The translations under genes and the position numbers were made by a program. Of a stretch of 64,000 bases of DNA, positions 34,390 to 43,746 are shown piece by piece. The notes under the pieces are model-generated. The model made no database searches. It saw nothing but the letters and a program-made list of their open reading frames with translations, and was not told the DNA's origin. This stretch comes from Vibrio hepatarius (GTDB lineage: Bacteria; Pseudomonadota; Gammaproteobacteria; Enterobacterales; Vibrionaceae): positions 220,871-284,870 of the forward strand of contig NZ_LHPI01000004.1 in NCBI RefSeq assembly GCF_001274785.1, in the 5' to 3' direction. Position 1 is the stretch's first letter. Every line of letters begins with the position of its first letter.

Positions 34390-36864
34390 TCATTTAATTA
34401 GGCCTACCGCTTGTTCAAACGGTACCGGCTTGCTGATGTAATAACCTTGAATGTAACGACATCCCATTGACTTAAGCAGTTGCAATTGTTGCTCAGTCTC
34501 GACGCCTTCCGCGATCACATCCAACCCCAGTTGATTTGCCAATAGATTCACGGATTCAACCAAAACCGCATTGTTTTTATTGCTGTCGATATTTCGAATC
34601 AGTGAACGGTCGACTTTTAGGATATCCACGGTATTCTTCATTAAGTTTGAGAAAGACGCGAAGCCAGTGCCGAAATCATCCAATGCGAGCTTCAAACCTT
34701 TGGCGCGAAGGCTATCTAATAGCTTCTGTACATCGGGTTTGTCTTCCAGTGGCACGGATTCGGTCACTTCAATAATGATGTTTTCTGGTGAAAGGCCAGA
34801 TTGATGGATCGTGTTAATGATTGAACAGTTCTCAGGATCTTCGTTGATCAATTCGTCGATCGAGCGATTGACTGAGATAACGATGTCATCGTGGCCTAGC
34901 TGCTTGAGCTTATGAATATCCTGACAGGCGATTTCTAGCACCAGTTGCCCAAGGTCTTTGATGTAACCCAGCTCTTCGGCGATAGGGATAAACTCAAATG
35001 GGGAAATGGATTCACCGTCTTCAACCCAACGCGCTAGCGCTTCATACTTTACAACTCTGTTGTTGTCTAAATCGTAAATCGGTTGGTATTCGACGTGGAT
35101 ACGTTTTTCAGCGATGGCGTGTTTGAGTAACACGCTTAAACGGTGTTTACGGCTGATACTCTCTTCAAGCGGGTAGCAGTACATAACTGTGCTTGGTACT
35201 GGCTTCGTCTTCGCTTCGTCCAAAGCGTAGTAGGCTTGCGTGAGAGGGTGCGTGTTTGACGTTTGCTGCTCGGGGTTAGAGTGTCCAATATTGACCGACA
35301 GTTTCAGCTTGTGCTTATCGATAGTAAACTCAGCTTCAATCTCGGAACGCAATTTTTCAGTGATTTCAGGTAACGCATCGGTGTTTTGCTGCGGAATCGT
35401 CATCGCAAACTGATCCGCACCGTAGCGACAAATGCTGGTGGATACGTCTGAGAAATGCTCTTGCAATAACTTACCTACGTGACGCAAAACCTTATTGCCA
35501 AACACTTCACCATAGATGGTGTTAATCGCAGAGAAACGGCAAATGTCGATAAGAATAACGGTTTGTTGGTCGTCTGCATCAGACAGCTGAATAAATTTCG
35601 AGCGGGTGATAAGACCGGTGAAATCACGCTTGTTCTTATAGCGATCCAATTGGCTTTCGATCATCTTGGTGGTACTGATGTCTTCGAAAACCGCAAGGTA
35701 GCTTGAGACGTCGCCGTTCATATCTTCGACGACAGAGATTTGCAGTTTCTCCGGATAAATCGCGCCCGCTTTGGTTTTGTTCCACACTTCGCCTGACCAA
35801 TGACCCAGCGTGTTAATGCTGTGCCACATTTCAGCGTAGAACTCTTTGTCTTGAATGTCTGAACTAAAAATTTGTGGTTTTTGACCAATCAGTTCTTCAC
35901 TTGAATAACCGGTAATTTCTTCCACACGAGAATTTACTTTGACGATACGATTGTGGCGGTCAGTGAGCATCACACCACGGTCAGATAGCTGAATTAATTG
36001 ATCGGCTATTGTACGCTCATGAAGCAATTTAGTGATGCGAGTGACGTTCTTGATATTACCTTCAACGCGCTCTAGCTGACCTAGAGAGTCAAAGCTCTTA
36101 GAGCAGCTGATTTCCAACTGCATACCTGCGATGCAGTCTTCGCGTCTAACGACGAGACGGGAGATACCAATATCAGACGTGGCTTTATCAAGGAAATCTT
36201 GGAACTGATCGTCCCGTTTAAACACGTGATGACGGAAAAAGTCATCGAAGCTCAAGTTTTGCAATGTTCCTAGTTGAAACATTCGCCCTAGGTTCTGTGA
36301 ACAATAGAATTGGTTTTCTTGTACACGCCAGGTCCAAGATGACGTATCGGTGATCTGTTCTGAACGGTCGAACTGCTGCAGCAACTTATCATTGCGGTTC
36401 GTTAACCTTTCTTGAAGCAGAGAGTTACCGATCAGGAAGCCTAAAGTTAGCAACCAGTCGTTATCAAATTGGCTAGTGTCAAGATGGCAGGAATAAAGCA
36501 GAGCGAGCACGCCGACAATCTGACCGTTGCGCGCTTGGAGAGGTATACCGATGTAACTTTCTGCATTCAGTTCACGTAGTGCAACGTCTTCAGGAAATCT
36601 TTGCTGAATGCCCTGCGAGAACGAGCACATCATGTTGTCGTTAATGACTTTCTCACAAGGGCTACCCCTCAGTTCATAAGCCATGTTCGCTGCTTGTGTA
36701 CCATCGGCGAGATAAACACGAGTCGTGGCGACGTTTTTTATCAGGTCATACTCCGCAACAAAGCAGTGTTCGGGGCTGTAGCGGGCGTAAATCTCCTTTA
36801 AACAACGTTGACAGAACTCCTCACCATCCTGAGCGTTGATTATTTTTCTTACTAGGGCTTCCAT
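34390..36864 (-). CDS. GAF-PAS-GGDEF-EAL c-di-GMP phosphodiesterase
   Basis: 824 residues: GAF domain (about 1-165), a poorly defined region (180-275), PAS/PAC (about 285-405, with SDRGVMLTDRHNRIVKVN), GGDEF (about 425-560) and EAL (about 575-820). The GGDEF loop is degenerate, RYGADQF near residue 480, so cyclase activity is probably lost; such domains often bind GTP. The EAL site is complete: YEALARW, NRSIDELI, IEVTES, ALDDFGTGFASF, KVDRSLI, AEGVE and QGYYISKP. It should break down c-di-GMP. No membrane segment is present. Confidence 0.92.
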   Translation of the reverse strand: MEALVRKIINAQDGEEFCQRCLKEIYARYSPEHCFVAEYDLIKNVATTRVYLADGTQAANMAYELRGSPCEKVINDNMMCSFSQGIQQRFPEDVALRELNAESYIGIPLQARNGQIVGVLALLYSCHLDTSQFDNDWLLTLGFLIGNSLLQERLTNRNDKLLQQFDRSEQITDTSSWTWRVQENQFYCSQNLGRMFQLGTLQNLSFDDFFRHHVFKRDDQFQDFLDKATSDIGISRLVVRREDCIAGMQLEISCSKSFDSLGQLERVEGNIKNVTRITKLLHERTIADQLIQLSDRGVMLTDRHNRIVKVNSRVEEITGYSSEELIGQKPQIFSSDIQDKEFYAEMWHSINTLGHWSGEVWNKTKAGAIYPEKLQISVVEDMNGDVSSYLAVFEDISTTKMIESQLDRYKNKRDFTGLITRSKFIQLSDADDQQTVILIDICRFSAINTIYGEVFGNKVLRHVGKLLQEHFSDVSTSICRYGADQFAMTIPQQNTDALPEITEKLRSEIEAEFTIDKHKLKLSVNIGHSNPEQQTSNTHPLTQAYYALDEAKTKPVPSTVMYCYPLEESISRKHRLSVLLKHAIAEKRIHVEYQPIYDLDNNRVVKYEALARWVEDGESISPFEFIPIAEELGYIKDLGQLVLEIACQDIHKLKQLGHDDIVISVNRSIDELINEDPENCSIINTIHQSGLSPENIIIEVTESVPLEDKPDVQKLLDSLRAKGLKLALDDFGTGFASFSNLMKNTVDILKVDRSLIRNIDSNKNNAVLVESVNLLANQLGLDVIAEGVETEQQLQLLKSMGCRYIQGYYISKPVPFEQAVGLIK

Positions 36865-37088
36865 AAAAAGGCTTACATTCCGAATTTATAGTAAATTTAG
36901 CTTAATTATTATATTTGTAGCATATAGCGTTGCGGTAAATTAACAGTATTTTTAGTGCGTGTATACGGTTTAATAAACATTCGCATTAAGTTGTGTAATA
37001 AAATTGCAACTTTAGTTTAGAAGTGTGTTTGGTAAAGGGGAGGAATGTATGTTGATGAAAACGAAGGAATTCAAACTGATAGTTTGCT

Positions 37089-37113
37089 CACGCTCCCTAA
37101 GGTAGAGAGCGTG
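37089..37113 (-). terminator. Hairpin downstream of the DUF2960-like gene
   Basis: CACGCTC and GAGCGTG pair over 11 bases. There is no T run on the minus strand, so it is weak at best. Confidence 0.4.
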
Positions 37114-37123
37114 TCATCTGTAG

Positions 37124-37390
37124 CTAAGACTTCTTTTTGCCTACGCCGAGATTATCTTTTTGTTGCAGGGTGATTTTATCAAACCCCAACTTTCTAAAGT
37201 GGTTATCACGGTAATTACGAACCGCTTTGGTATCTGAAACCGCTTCGATTTGCTGCTCCATACGCAAGTAATCAGAAATATCGATGCCTTCTGCTTCCGC
37301 TACTGCTTCTTGGATATTACGGTGTTGTTGGTACGAAAAGGTCAGAGTTTTATCTTCACCTTTGTAGGTATATAGAATGGTACGAGCCAT
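37124..37390 (-). CDS. Small conserved protein, probably DUF2960
   Basis: 88 residues. Start MARTILYTYKGEDKTLTFSY, then RNIQEAVAEAEGIDISDYL, and a basic C-terminus ending KDNLGVGKKKS. This fits the DUF2960 family of Vibrio and relatives, as I recall it. There is no signal peptide or known motif. It lies after the terminator of the mob operon on the same strand, so is likely transcribed on its own. The function is unknown. Confidence 0.72.
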   Translation of the reverse strand: MARTILYTYKGEDKTLTFSYQQHRNIQEAVAEAEGIDISDYLRMEQQIEAVSDTKAVRNYRDNHFRKLGFDKITLQQKDNLGVGKKKS

Positions 37391-37411
37391 GAATTGTTTC
37401 TCAATCAGTTC

Positions 37412-37441
37412 AAAATAAAGAGGCCAGCGATGCTGGCCTCA
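37412..37441 (-). terminator. Terminator of the tup-mob-moe operon
   Basis: On the minus strand GAGGCCAGC, ATC loop and GCTGGCCTC form a 9-base stem followed by TTTATTTT. It ends the five-gene operon before the DUF2960-like gene. Confidence 0.9.
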
Positions 37442-37452
37442 GTCTTTATGGG

Positions 37453-39231
37453 CTAGATTCTGCCTTGAAGCGGGATGATTGTCACGCTTTCACCGACTTT
37501 TACTGTATCGACCGAAGGTGAAATTTCGATAAGACAGTTTGCTTCACTCATTGAGCGTAAGATGCCAGAGCCTTGCTTTCCTGTTGTACAAACGGTGAGT
37601 TGGCCAGTGCTATCCAGTTGGTAGACACCACGACTAAACTCAGTGCGGCCTTGGCGAGAGCGTAGGTTTTCTGTGGCAATCGCGTTTACTTTAAGTGGTT
37701 GCCAATGTTGCTCACCTTGCATTTTTCGTAGTGCAGGCTCAACAAAATTAATAAACGAAACCATGACGGCGACTGGATTACCAGGTAAACCAAAGAAAGG
37801 CTTACCGCTGATTTGACCAAACGCCAGTGGACGACCAGGACGCATGTTGATACGCCAGAAATCGATCTGTCCAAGTTTGTCGAGCGCGAGCTTGATGTAG
37901 TCAGCATCACCAACGGAAACGCCACCAGAGGTCAGTACAACATCGGCTTGAGCAGAGGCGTCTTCAAGCGCTTTTACCATCAAGTCTTCGTTATCTTCAA
38001 GAATGCCAAAATCCAAGATTTCGCAACCTAAGCTTTCCAATAACCCAATGAGCGTGAAGCGGTTTGAGTCATAAATCGAATTCGATTTTTGCTCTGTGCC
38101 GGGCGCTTGGACTTCATCGCCTGTGGAGAATACCGCGACTTTAAGGGCGCGAAATACTTGGCAATCTGCGTATCCCAGAGAGGCAATCATGCCCATTTCT
38201 GGCGATGAAATTCGTTTACCTTGGGTAAAGACTTCGCTACCAATGGCTAAGTCTTCTCCGGCTTGGCGAACGTTTTGTCCAATTTTGATTTTTGCCTCAC
38301 CAAATGTGACATTGTCACCTTGTTGCGAGGCTTGTTCTCTCATGACCACTGTGTCTGCGTTAACAGGTACTGGAGCGCCAGTCATGATCTTAACTGCTTC
38401 ACCAGCTTGAAGAGGTTTATCGTAAGCATGTCCTGCAAGAACTTCGGCGACGACTTGGTAGTGGTTACGGTCTAAATCATCACCGCAAATCGCATAACCA
38501 TCCATTGCTGAGTTGGTGTATTGAGGCACGTTTACCGGAGAAATCACATCTTTCGCTAGTACGCGCCCATAAGCTGACTCTATAGGGCAAGCTTCGGTCT
38601 CTTCTACTGGATGAACCAAAGATAAAATTTTCTCTTGGCCTTGCTCTACAGAAAGAAAAGCAGGGGACAGAGTATCGCAGCAAGCAGCCTCAGATTTTGG
38701 TTTAGTCAGTTGACCACTACTTTTTACGTAATCAATCACAAAGTGTGCAATGGCGTCTAGGTCATTGATGTCCATTTGTGGCAACTGAGTATCGCTTAAC
38801 TGCGAATCTGATGCGATGGCAATGATATTATCGTCATTTGGATACAACCAAGGCTTGGCGATCTCTTCGCGGTGCAACTCAATTTTAGGAAAGGCGATAT
38901 TTTTGCAGCCTTCGACTAGAACAACGTCAAGTGTGTCGCAATCGAAGCGACTAAGCAGATAATCAAATTCTGACTCTGCTTCTGGCGTTTCAGTCATCAG
39001 CGCGTAACGATTACGTGAAGCTATCAGCATTTGCGACGCGCCAGCTTTTCTCAAACGATAGCTATCTTTCCCTTCCTTATCGACATCGAAATTGTGGTGT
39101 GCGTGCTTAAGCATGCCGATACGCAGACCAGCCTCAGTCAATTTGGGTAGTAGGGTTTCCAGAAGCGTCGTTTTGCCTGTTCCCGAGTATGCGGCAAAAC
39201 CTAAGAGTGGGATAGGAAGTGAATATTTCAT
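37453..39231 (-). CDS. moeA: Bifunctional MobB / MoeA (molybdopterin cofactor synthesis)
   Basis: 592 residues, a natural fusion. Residues 1-170 are MobB with the P-loop [18 protein letters not shown] and VLVEGCKN. Residues about 200-592 are Moe[64 protein letters not shown] and [14 protein letters not shown]. MoeA inserts molybdate (or tungstate) into adenylated molybdopterin; MobB is a GTP-binding adaptor for MGD formation. Its ATG overlaps the mobA stop. In E. coli the two are separate genes. Confidence 0.93.
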   Translation of the reverse strand: MKYSLPIPLLGFAAYSGTGKTTLLETLLPKLTEAGLRIGMLKHAHHNFDVDKEGKDSYRLRKAGASQMLIASRNRYALMTETPEAESEFDYLLSRFDCDTLDVVLVEGCKNIAFPKIELHREEIAKPWLYPNDDNIIAIASDSQLSDTQLPQMDINDLDAIAHFVIDYVKSSGQLTKPKSEAACCDTLSPAFLSVEQGQEKILSLVHPVEETEACPIESAYGRVLAKDVISPVNVPQYTNSAMDGYAICGDDLDRNHYQVVAEVLAGHAYDKPLQAGEAVKIMTGAPVPVNADTVVMREQASQQGDNVTFGEAKIKIGQNVRQAGEDLAIGSEVFTQGKRISSPEMGMIASLGYADCQVFRALKVAVFSTGDEVQAPGTEQKSNSIYDSNRFTLIGLLESLGCEILDFGILEDNEDLMVKALEDASAQADVVLTSGGVSVGDADYIKLALDKLGQIDFWRINMRPGRPLAFGQISGKPFFGLPGNPVAVMVSFINFVEPALRKMQGEQHWQPLKVNAIATENLRSRQGRTEFSRGVYQLDSTGQLTVCTTGKQGSGILRSMSEANCLIEISPSVDTVKVGESVTIIPLQGRI

Positions 39232-39815
39232 GACGATAGCGTTCCAAATTGTGCGAGTTCTTCTGGGGTATTGAGATTGACAAAGCAGTCCGGAGAATCA
39301 CTGAAATCAACGTAACTGGTGTTGCACTCTTTGTAGAGTAAGATGATCTTTCTGTCACCGCGCTCAAGAAATGCCGTCAGCTTGGGTAACACGCGTTTGT
39401 GGTAGAGCGTAAAAACAGGCTGTTGATGGTCACCATCGTGCGCAACCAAAATGTCGGTTGACTCTGTCGCTTGAGAGCAAAAACGCTCGACAAGGTCGAT
39501 GTTGATTTGTGGGCTGTCACAAGGCACAAAACCCACCCAATCGGTTGGCGCGTGAAGAAGCCCTGCATGAATGCCACCCATTGGTCCTGGGTAATTAGCG
39601 AATTGATCAGAGAAGACGTCTCCGAACTTGGCGTATTCACTCTGGTTGCGATTCGCGTTGATTAAAATATTGGATGTTTGTGTAGAGAGGCGTTCAATAA
39701 CATGTTGAATCAGCGGTTTGTTATTGAGTTCAATCAGCCCCTTATCTTTTCCGCCCATACGGCTGGCTTGTCCGCCAGCCAAAATAACCCAACTAGTTTG
39801 CGTTGGAAGAAGCAT
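39228..39815 (-). CDS. mobA: Molybdenum cofactor guanylyltransferase MobA
   Basis: 195 residues from ATG 39815 (MLLPTQTS); a start at 39836 adds seven. The nucleotide-binding motif [21 protein letters not shown] is diagnostic, followed by [14 protein letters not shown] and [10 protein letters not shown] with the metal-binding Asp. It joins GMP to Mo-molybdopterin to give the MGD cofactor used by formate dehydrogenase. It overlaps the 3' end of tupC by 23 bases and the moeA start by 4, so it is tightly coupled within the operon. Confidence 0.93.
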   Translation of the reverse strand: MLLPTQTSWVILAGGQASRMGGKDKGLIELNNKPLIQHVIERLSTQTSNILINANRNQSEYAKFGDVFSDQFANYPGPMGGIHAGLLHAPTDWVGFVPCDSPQINIDLVERFCSQATESTDILVAHDGDHQQPVFTLYHKRVLPKLTAFLERGDRKIILLYKECNTSYVDFSDSPDCFVNLNTPEELAQFGTLSS

Positions 39816-40509
39816 AGTTGTTCTCTTGTTTTGCATCTGTAATAACCTGTAGCAGCGGAGACTCTATCAAAGTCGTGTCTTTTATCCACCATTGTTTACG
39901 GCACAGTTCGGTCAGTGCGTTTTTCTGGTGGCTTGTGACGACAATACTTGAACCTCGGCTTAGCAGATCCTTTGCCATAACAACCAAACGCTCGATTGAC
40001 TCTTGGTCGAGTGAGGCGCTCGGTTCGTCCATCAATAAAATAGACGGCTTTAAGATCCAAGCTCGCGCCATCGCGACGCGTTGCTTTTCTCCTCCCGACA
40101 GTACTGAAATATGTTCATCAGCCAAAGTTTCCAAGCCTACCATGCGTAGCGCAGTAATTACTTGAGCTCGCTTATCTTTCGGTGACTCTTTTTCATAGCG
40201 AATACCGTACACTACGTTTTGATAAACGGTCCCATCGAATAAATAAGGGGATTGGTGTAAGTAGATGACGTCTTTTCTACCTGCACGATTGAAAAAGCGC
40301 TTTAACCAACTGTCGTCAGGGGCAAACACTTCGCCGGTCGTTGGCTTGATTAAACCAGATAATATCTTGAGCAGCGTGGTTTTGCCGACACCGTTATCAC
40401 CTTTAAGGTAAATGGCATCGTTGGGACCAATCGAAAGCTGCGGAATGTGGAACAACACTCGCTCCTTGTAGCGCATAGATAAGTGCTGTGCTTTGATTTG
40501 AATTGTCAT
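39793..40509 (-). CDS. tupC: Tungstate ABC transporter ATP-binding protein
   Basis: 238 residues with full ABC motifs: Walker [11 protein letters not shown]-loop HQSPYLFD, signature [14 protein letters not shown], Walker [13 protein letters not shown] and the switch His in VTSHQ. It powers the TupAB importer. It follows tupB by seven bases. A role in tungstate rather than molybdate uptake is inferred from TupA. Confidence 0.9.
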   Translation of the reverse strand: MTIQIKAQHLSMRYKERVLFHIPQLSIGPNDAIYLKGDNGVGKTTLLKILSGLIKPTTGEVFAPDDSWLKRFFNRAGRKDVIYLHQSPYLFDGTVYQNVVYGIRYEKESPKDKRAQVITALRMVGLETLADEHISVLSGGEKQRVAMARAWILKPSILLMDEPSASLDQESIERLVVMAKDLLSRGSSIVVTSHQKNALTELCRKQWWIKDTTLIESPLLQVITDAKQENNYASSNAN

Positions 40510-40516
40510 ACAGCTC

Positions 40517-41215
40517 CTATGTTCTCAAGTAGCCCTTACCGCGCATGCTGGTAAGTAGAAAGTTTAGAACCAATGCTAGAGATAATAATACAATCCCTAA
40601 TGCCACACCTTGTGCGAATGCACCTTTATGACTTTCCATTGCAATTGCTGTGGGAATATTTCGTGTTACACCCATAATGTTACCACCAACCATCATTGAA
40701 CAGCCGACTTCGGTAACGATGCGTGAAAACGCTGCGATAGTCGCTGCCATAAGAGGGAATCTCGCTTCCCAAATCATCGTCGCGGCAATGCGAGGGATAG
40801 ATACGCCAAGCGTTACTGCGGTTTCAATCGCGCGGCGATCACTTGATTGAAGCGCACCGTGCATCATCGAAACCAATACTGGGAATCCCACCAACATCTG
40901 GCCGATGATCATCGCTTTCTGGGTAAACAGCATTTCCCAGTTGCCGAGCGGACCTGCGCGAGATAGCAACATGTAAAGCAACAAGCCAATGACAACCGTC
41001 GGAACCGCTTGCAAGGTGTTAATCAGAGACAATAGCAGCCACTTGCCACGAAAGTTTGCATGAGCAAGGGTAAAAGAGAGCAAAATCGCGGGTAAAAGCA
41101 CTAACGAAATCGCAGTTAAAGAAACACTAAAGGAGACCGCGACAATCTCCCATAATTCTTTATCAAGGTTCACCAATAGGGTGAGCGCTTCAAGAGTAGT
41201 TTGCCAAAGGCTCAT
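40517..41215 (-). CDS. tupB: Tungstate ABC transporter permease
   Basis: 232 residues with about five or six membrane segments. The ABC permease loop is in the run IETAVTLGVSIPRIAATMIWEARFPLM, and VTEVGCSMMVGGNIMGVTRNIPTAI is characteristic of TupB-type permeases. It forms the channel through the inner membrane for the oxyanion delivered by TupA. The gene lies six bases after tupA. Confidence 0.9.
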   Translation of the reverse strand: MSLWQTTLEALTLLVNLDKELWEIVAVSFSVSLTAISLVLLPAILLSFTLAHANFRGKWLLLSLINTLQAVPTVVIGLLLYMLLSRAGPLGNWEMLFTQKAMIIGQMLVGFPVLVSMMHGALQSSDRRAIETAVTLGVSIPRIAATMIWEARFPLMAATIAAFSRIVTEVGCSMMVGGNIMGVTRNIPTAIAMESHKGAFAQGVALGIVLLSLALVLNFLLTSMRGKGYLRT

Positions 41216-41221
41216 AAATGA

Positions 41222-42040
41222 CTATTTCTCGTTAGCATTCGCCACGAATAGCTGTTTGCCGTTGAGTTTAAAGTCATTGATCAGTTGCTGGCCTTTAGGG
41301 TTAACCAACCAGTCACTGAATACTTTTGCGCCTTGGTAGTTGATCGCTGGGTAGCGCTCTGGATTTACTAAAATTACTTGGTAAGGGTTAAATAGGTTTT
41401 TGTCACCTTGAAACACAATCTTAAGGTCAAGTTTGTTGTTGTATGCCAACCAAGTACCGCGGTCAGTCATTGTGTAACCTTGCATTTCGTTCGCCATGTT
41501 TAGCGTTGGGCCCATGCCTTGACCAACACTACGGTAACCGCCGAAGTTTGGTTCGATCTTAGTTTGTTCCCAAATGCCTTTCTCTTTCTTGTGCGTGCCT
41601 GAGTCATCGCCGCGTGAAACGAAAGTCGCGTTCATGTCCGCGATTTTCTTGAATACTTCTGCGATGTCTTTTGACTCGGTCACTTTCGCAGGATCGGCGT
41701 CTGGACCAACGATAACAAAGTCGTTGTACATCAGTTTGCGCGGCATGACGCCGTAGCCTTTTTCAACGAAGTTAGCTTCTGCTTTTGGCGCGTGGGTCAT
41801 CACCAAATCTACATCGCCGTTTTCACCCATTTTTAGCGATTTACCCGTACCAGCTGCAATAACATCAACTTTGTAGCCCGTATCTTTTTCAAATGCTGGC
41901 AGCAAGTAATCCAGAAGACCTGAGTGGTAAGTACTGGTCGTGGTTGCTAGACGGACGTGAGTGTTATCTTCTGCAGAAGACGCTGAGTAGCTAACGAGAG
42001 CCAAAGACGCTGTTGCAAGTGTAAATGCTATTGCTTTCAT
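41222..42040 (-). CDS. tupA: Tungstate-binding periplasmic protein
   Basis: 272 residues. A signal peptide (to about residue 22) is followed by RLATTTSTYHSGLLDYLLP, where TTTS is the oxyanion-binding signature of TupA, distinct from ModA. Further signs are DLVMTHAPKAE, YNDFVIVGPDADPA and FVSRGDDSGTHKKE. It captures tungstate with very high affinity. As first gene of tupABC-mobA-mobB/moeA it lies behind a sigma-54 promoter with enhancer-type palindromes upstream. Confidence 0.92.
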   Translation of the reverse strand: MKAIAFTLATASLALVSYSASSAEDNTHVRLATTTSTYHSGLLDYLLPAFEKDTGYKVDVIAAGTGKSLKMGENGDVDLVMTHAPKAEANFVEKGYGVMPRKLMYNDFVIVGPDADPAKVTESKDIAEVFKKIADMNATFVSRGDDSGTHKKEKGIWEQTKIEPNFGGYRSVGQGMGPTLNMANEMQGYTMTDRGTWLAYNNKLDLKIVFQGDKNLFNPYQVILVNPERYPAINYQGAKVFSDWLVNPKGQQLINDFKLNGKQLFVANANEK

Positions 42041-42135
42041 TTAATTATCATTCCATTTTTTGAGTGGTTTGCTCTAACAAGTCGATTCCAACACTCCGAC
42101 TTATTTTGAATGTGTATAAACTCGGAAGCATATAT

Positions 42136-42151
42136 AGCAATCTTAATGCCA
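42136..42151 (-). promoter_or_regulatory. Sigma-54 promoter of the tup-mob-moe operon
   Basis: On the minus strand TGGCATTAAGATTGCT matches TGGCACR-N4-TTGCW at ten of the twelve fixed positions, with GG and GC ten bases apart. The tupA ATG lies about 95 bases downstream. Confidence 0.75.
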
Positions 42152-42209
42152 ACATTCTGTGACTCGTTTCAAACGCTATATCAATAAGTTACACGCTAAA
42201 AACTTGAAG

Positions 42210-42226
42210 TGAGACAAAATGTCGCA
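42210..42226. promoter_or_regulatory. Enhancer-type palindrome, site 1 upstream of tupA
   Basis: TGAGACAAAATGTCGCA is a 7-3-7 palindrome (TGNGACA-N3-TGTCNCA). The same 17 bases in inverse, TGCGACATTTTGTCTCA, occur before the fdh FeS gene at 52941. It lies 59 bases upstream of the -24 element. Confidence 0.75.
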
Positions 42227-42254
42227 TCTTTCTTTCACGAGATTGCATAATCCT

Positions 42255-42271
42255 TGGTACACTCTGTCTCA
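42255..42271. promoter_or_regulatory. Enhancer-type palindrome, site 2, near the regulator start
   Basis: TGGTACACTCTGTCTCA fits TGNGACA-N3-TGTCNCA with one mismatch. Its centre is 45 bases from site 1 and 35 bases before the regulator ATG, where it could also control the regulator gene. Confidence 0.6.
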
Positions 42272-42297
42272 TTGGTAATAATTTTTAATGAGTCATC

Positions 42298-43746
42298 ATG
42301 TCCCCATCGTTTGATCCAAACAAAGTATCGCAATATCAAGCCTTTTCAGTTCTCGTCGTGGATGACGAGATTGGTATGCAGGCGATACTGAACAAAGCTC
42401 TAAGCAAATGGTTTTCTCGCGTCGATACCGCAGGGTGCATTGAAGAAGCGGAATCACTTCGTATCACTAACCACTATGACTTAATTATTCTCGATATCAA
42501 CCTGCCAGGTCGTTCAGGTGTGGAATGGGAAGAGGCATTTACCGACGAAGATCGCAAAGCAGACATTATCTTTATGACGGGCTACGCCGATCTCGAAACA
42601 GCGATCTCAGCGCTTAAGCTAGGCGCATCAGACTTTATTCTTAAGCCGTTCAACTTAGAGCAGATGCTGCAGGCGGTTGAACGCTGTATGGATAAGCGAC
42701 TTACCGCCCGTCACCAATACGCTTTGAAGCACGATTTTAAACGTCATATCAAAACCGAGATTGTCGGTGGCTCTGAGCGTACCAAACAGTTAAAGCAGTT
42801 GATTACTCAGTTTGCACCATCACGAGCTTCCGTTTTGATTGAAGGCGAGTCGGGCACAGGTAAGGAGTTGGTAGCACGCGGCGTACACGAAGCCAGCCAA
42901 CGCAGTGGCCCGTTTGTGCCAATCAACTGTGGCGCGATTGCACCAGAATTATTGGAAAGTGAGTTGTTTGGCCATACTTCTGGCGCATTTACTGGTGCGA
43001 AGAAAAACCGCGAAGGGATGTTCCGCGTGGCCAATGGCGGTACCTTGTTCCTCGATGAAATTGGTGAAATGCCGCTGCCAATGCAGTCTGCCTTGCTACG
43101 TGTGCTGGAACAAAGAACAATTCGTCCAGTGGGCAGCGAGCGTGAGGTCAGTGTGGATGTTCGTGTTGTAGCGGCAACCAACCGAAATCTGCAACAAGAA
43201 GTTGAAAAAGGTAACTTTCGCCAGGACCTGTTTTACCGCCTGAACGTACTTAAGATTGATGTTGCACCACTTCGCGAGCGCAAGGCCGATTTAATCGAAC
43301 TGATTCCATTCTTCACACGTATGTTGTCGTCAGAACTTGCGATGCCAGAACCGAAATGGGCGCATGAAGACGTGATTGCAATGAACGAATATGATTGGCC
43401 GGGTAATATCCGTGAACTCAAAAACTTGATTGAGCGCTGTATTTTATTGGGCAAACCACCGGCGCATTACTGGCGAGAGATTAACGGCCATTCGGTGCAA
43501 CCCAATGTCTCTGTGACCGTATCAAGCGGCTGTGAGATCCTGGATTTACCAGAGGGTAGAGACAGTAAGCAAGGTTATCCCAATACGTGGTCTTTGAAAG
43601 ACGTTGAAAAAGCGCACATCATGCAGTTGGTCGACTTCCATGATGGTAACAAGTCAGCCGCGGCAAGAGAGCTGGGCGTTGCGCGTAAAACACTAGAGCG
43701 TAAATATAAGGAATGGGACACAGAGGAGTCGGACTATGCCCAATAG
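42298..43746 (+). CDS. Sigma-54-dependent response regulator (NtrC family)
   Basis: 482 residues. Receiver domain (15-130) with Asp22/Asp23, phosphorylated Asp66 and Lys116. AAA+ domain (about 155-385) with Walker A GESGTGKE (183-190), the sigma-54-contacting GAFTGA loop (229-234) and Walker B GGTLFLDEIGE. A Fis-type HTH ends the protein (KSAAARELGVARKTLERKYKEW). It is the likely activator of the tup operon and of the fdh operon, both of which have sigma-54 promoters. Its 3' end overlaps the kinase gene. Confidence 0.93.
   Translation: MSPSFDPNKVSQYQAFSVLVVDDEIGMQAILNKALSKWFSRVDTAGCIEEAESLRITNHYDLIILDINLPGRSGVEWEEAFTDEDRKADIIFMTGYADLETAISALKLGASDFILKPFNLEQMLQAVERCMDKRLTARHQYALKHDFKRHIKTEIVGGSERTKQLKQLITQFAPSRASVLIEGESGTGKELVARGVHEASQRSGPFVPINCGAIAPELLESELFGHTSGAFTGAKKNREGMFRVANGGTLFLDEIGEMPLPMQSALLRVLEQRTIRPVGSEREVSVDVRVVAATNRNLQQEVEKGNFRQDLFYRLNVLKIDVAPLRERKADLIELIPFFTRMLSSELAMPEPKWAHEDVIAMNEYDWPGNIRELKNLIERCILLGKPPAHYWREINGHSVQPNVSVTVSSGCEILDLPEGRDSKQGYPNTWSLKDVEKAHIMQLVDFHDGNKSAAARELGVARKTLERKYKEWDTEESDYAQ

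Noticed and set aside
42243..42281. Sigma-70 promoter TTGGTA-16-TAATAA for the sigma-54 regulator gene
   Set aside because: It leaves a leader of about 10 bases with no ribosome site; possible, but too weak to list.
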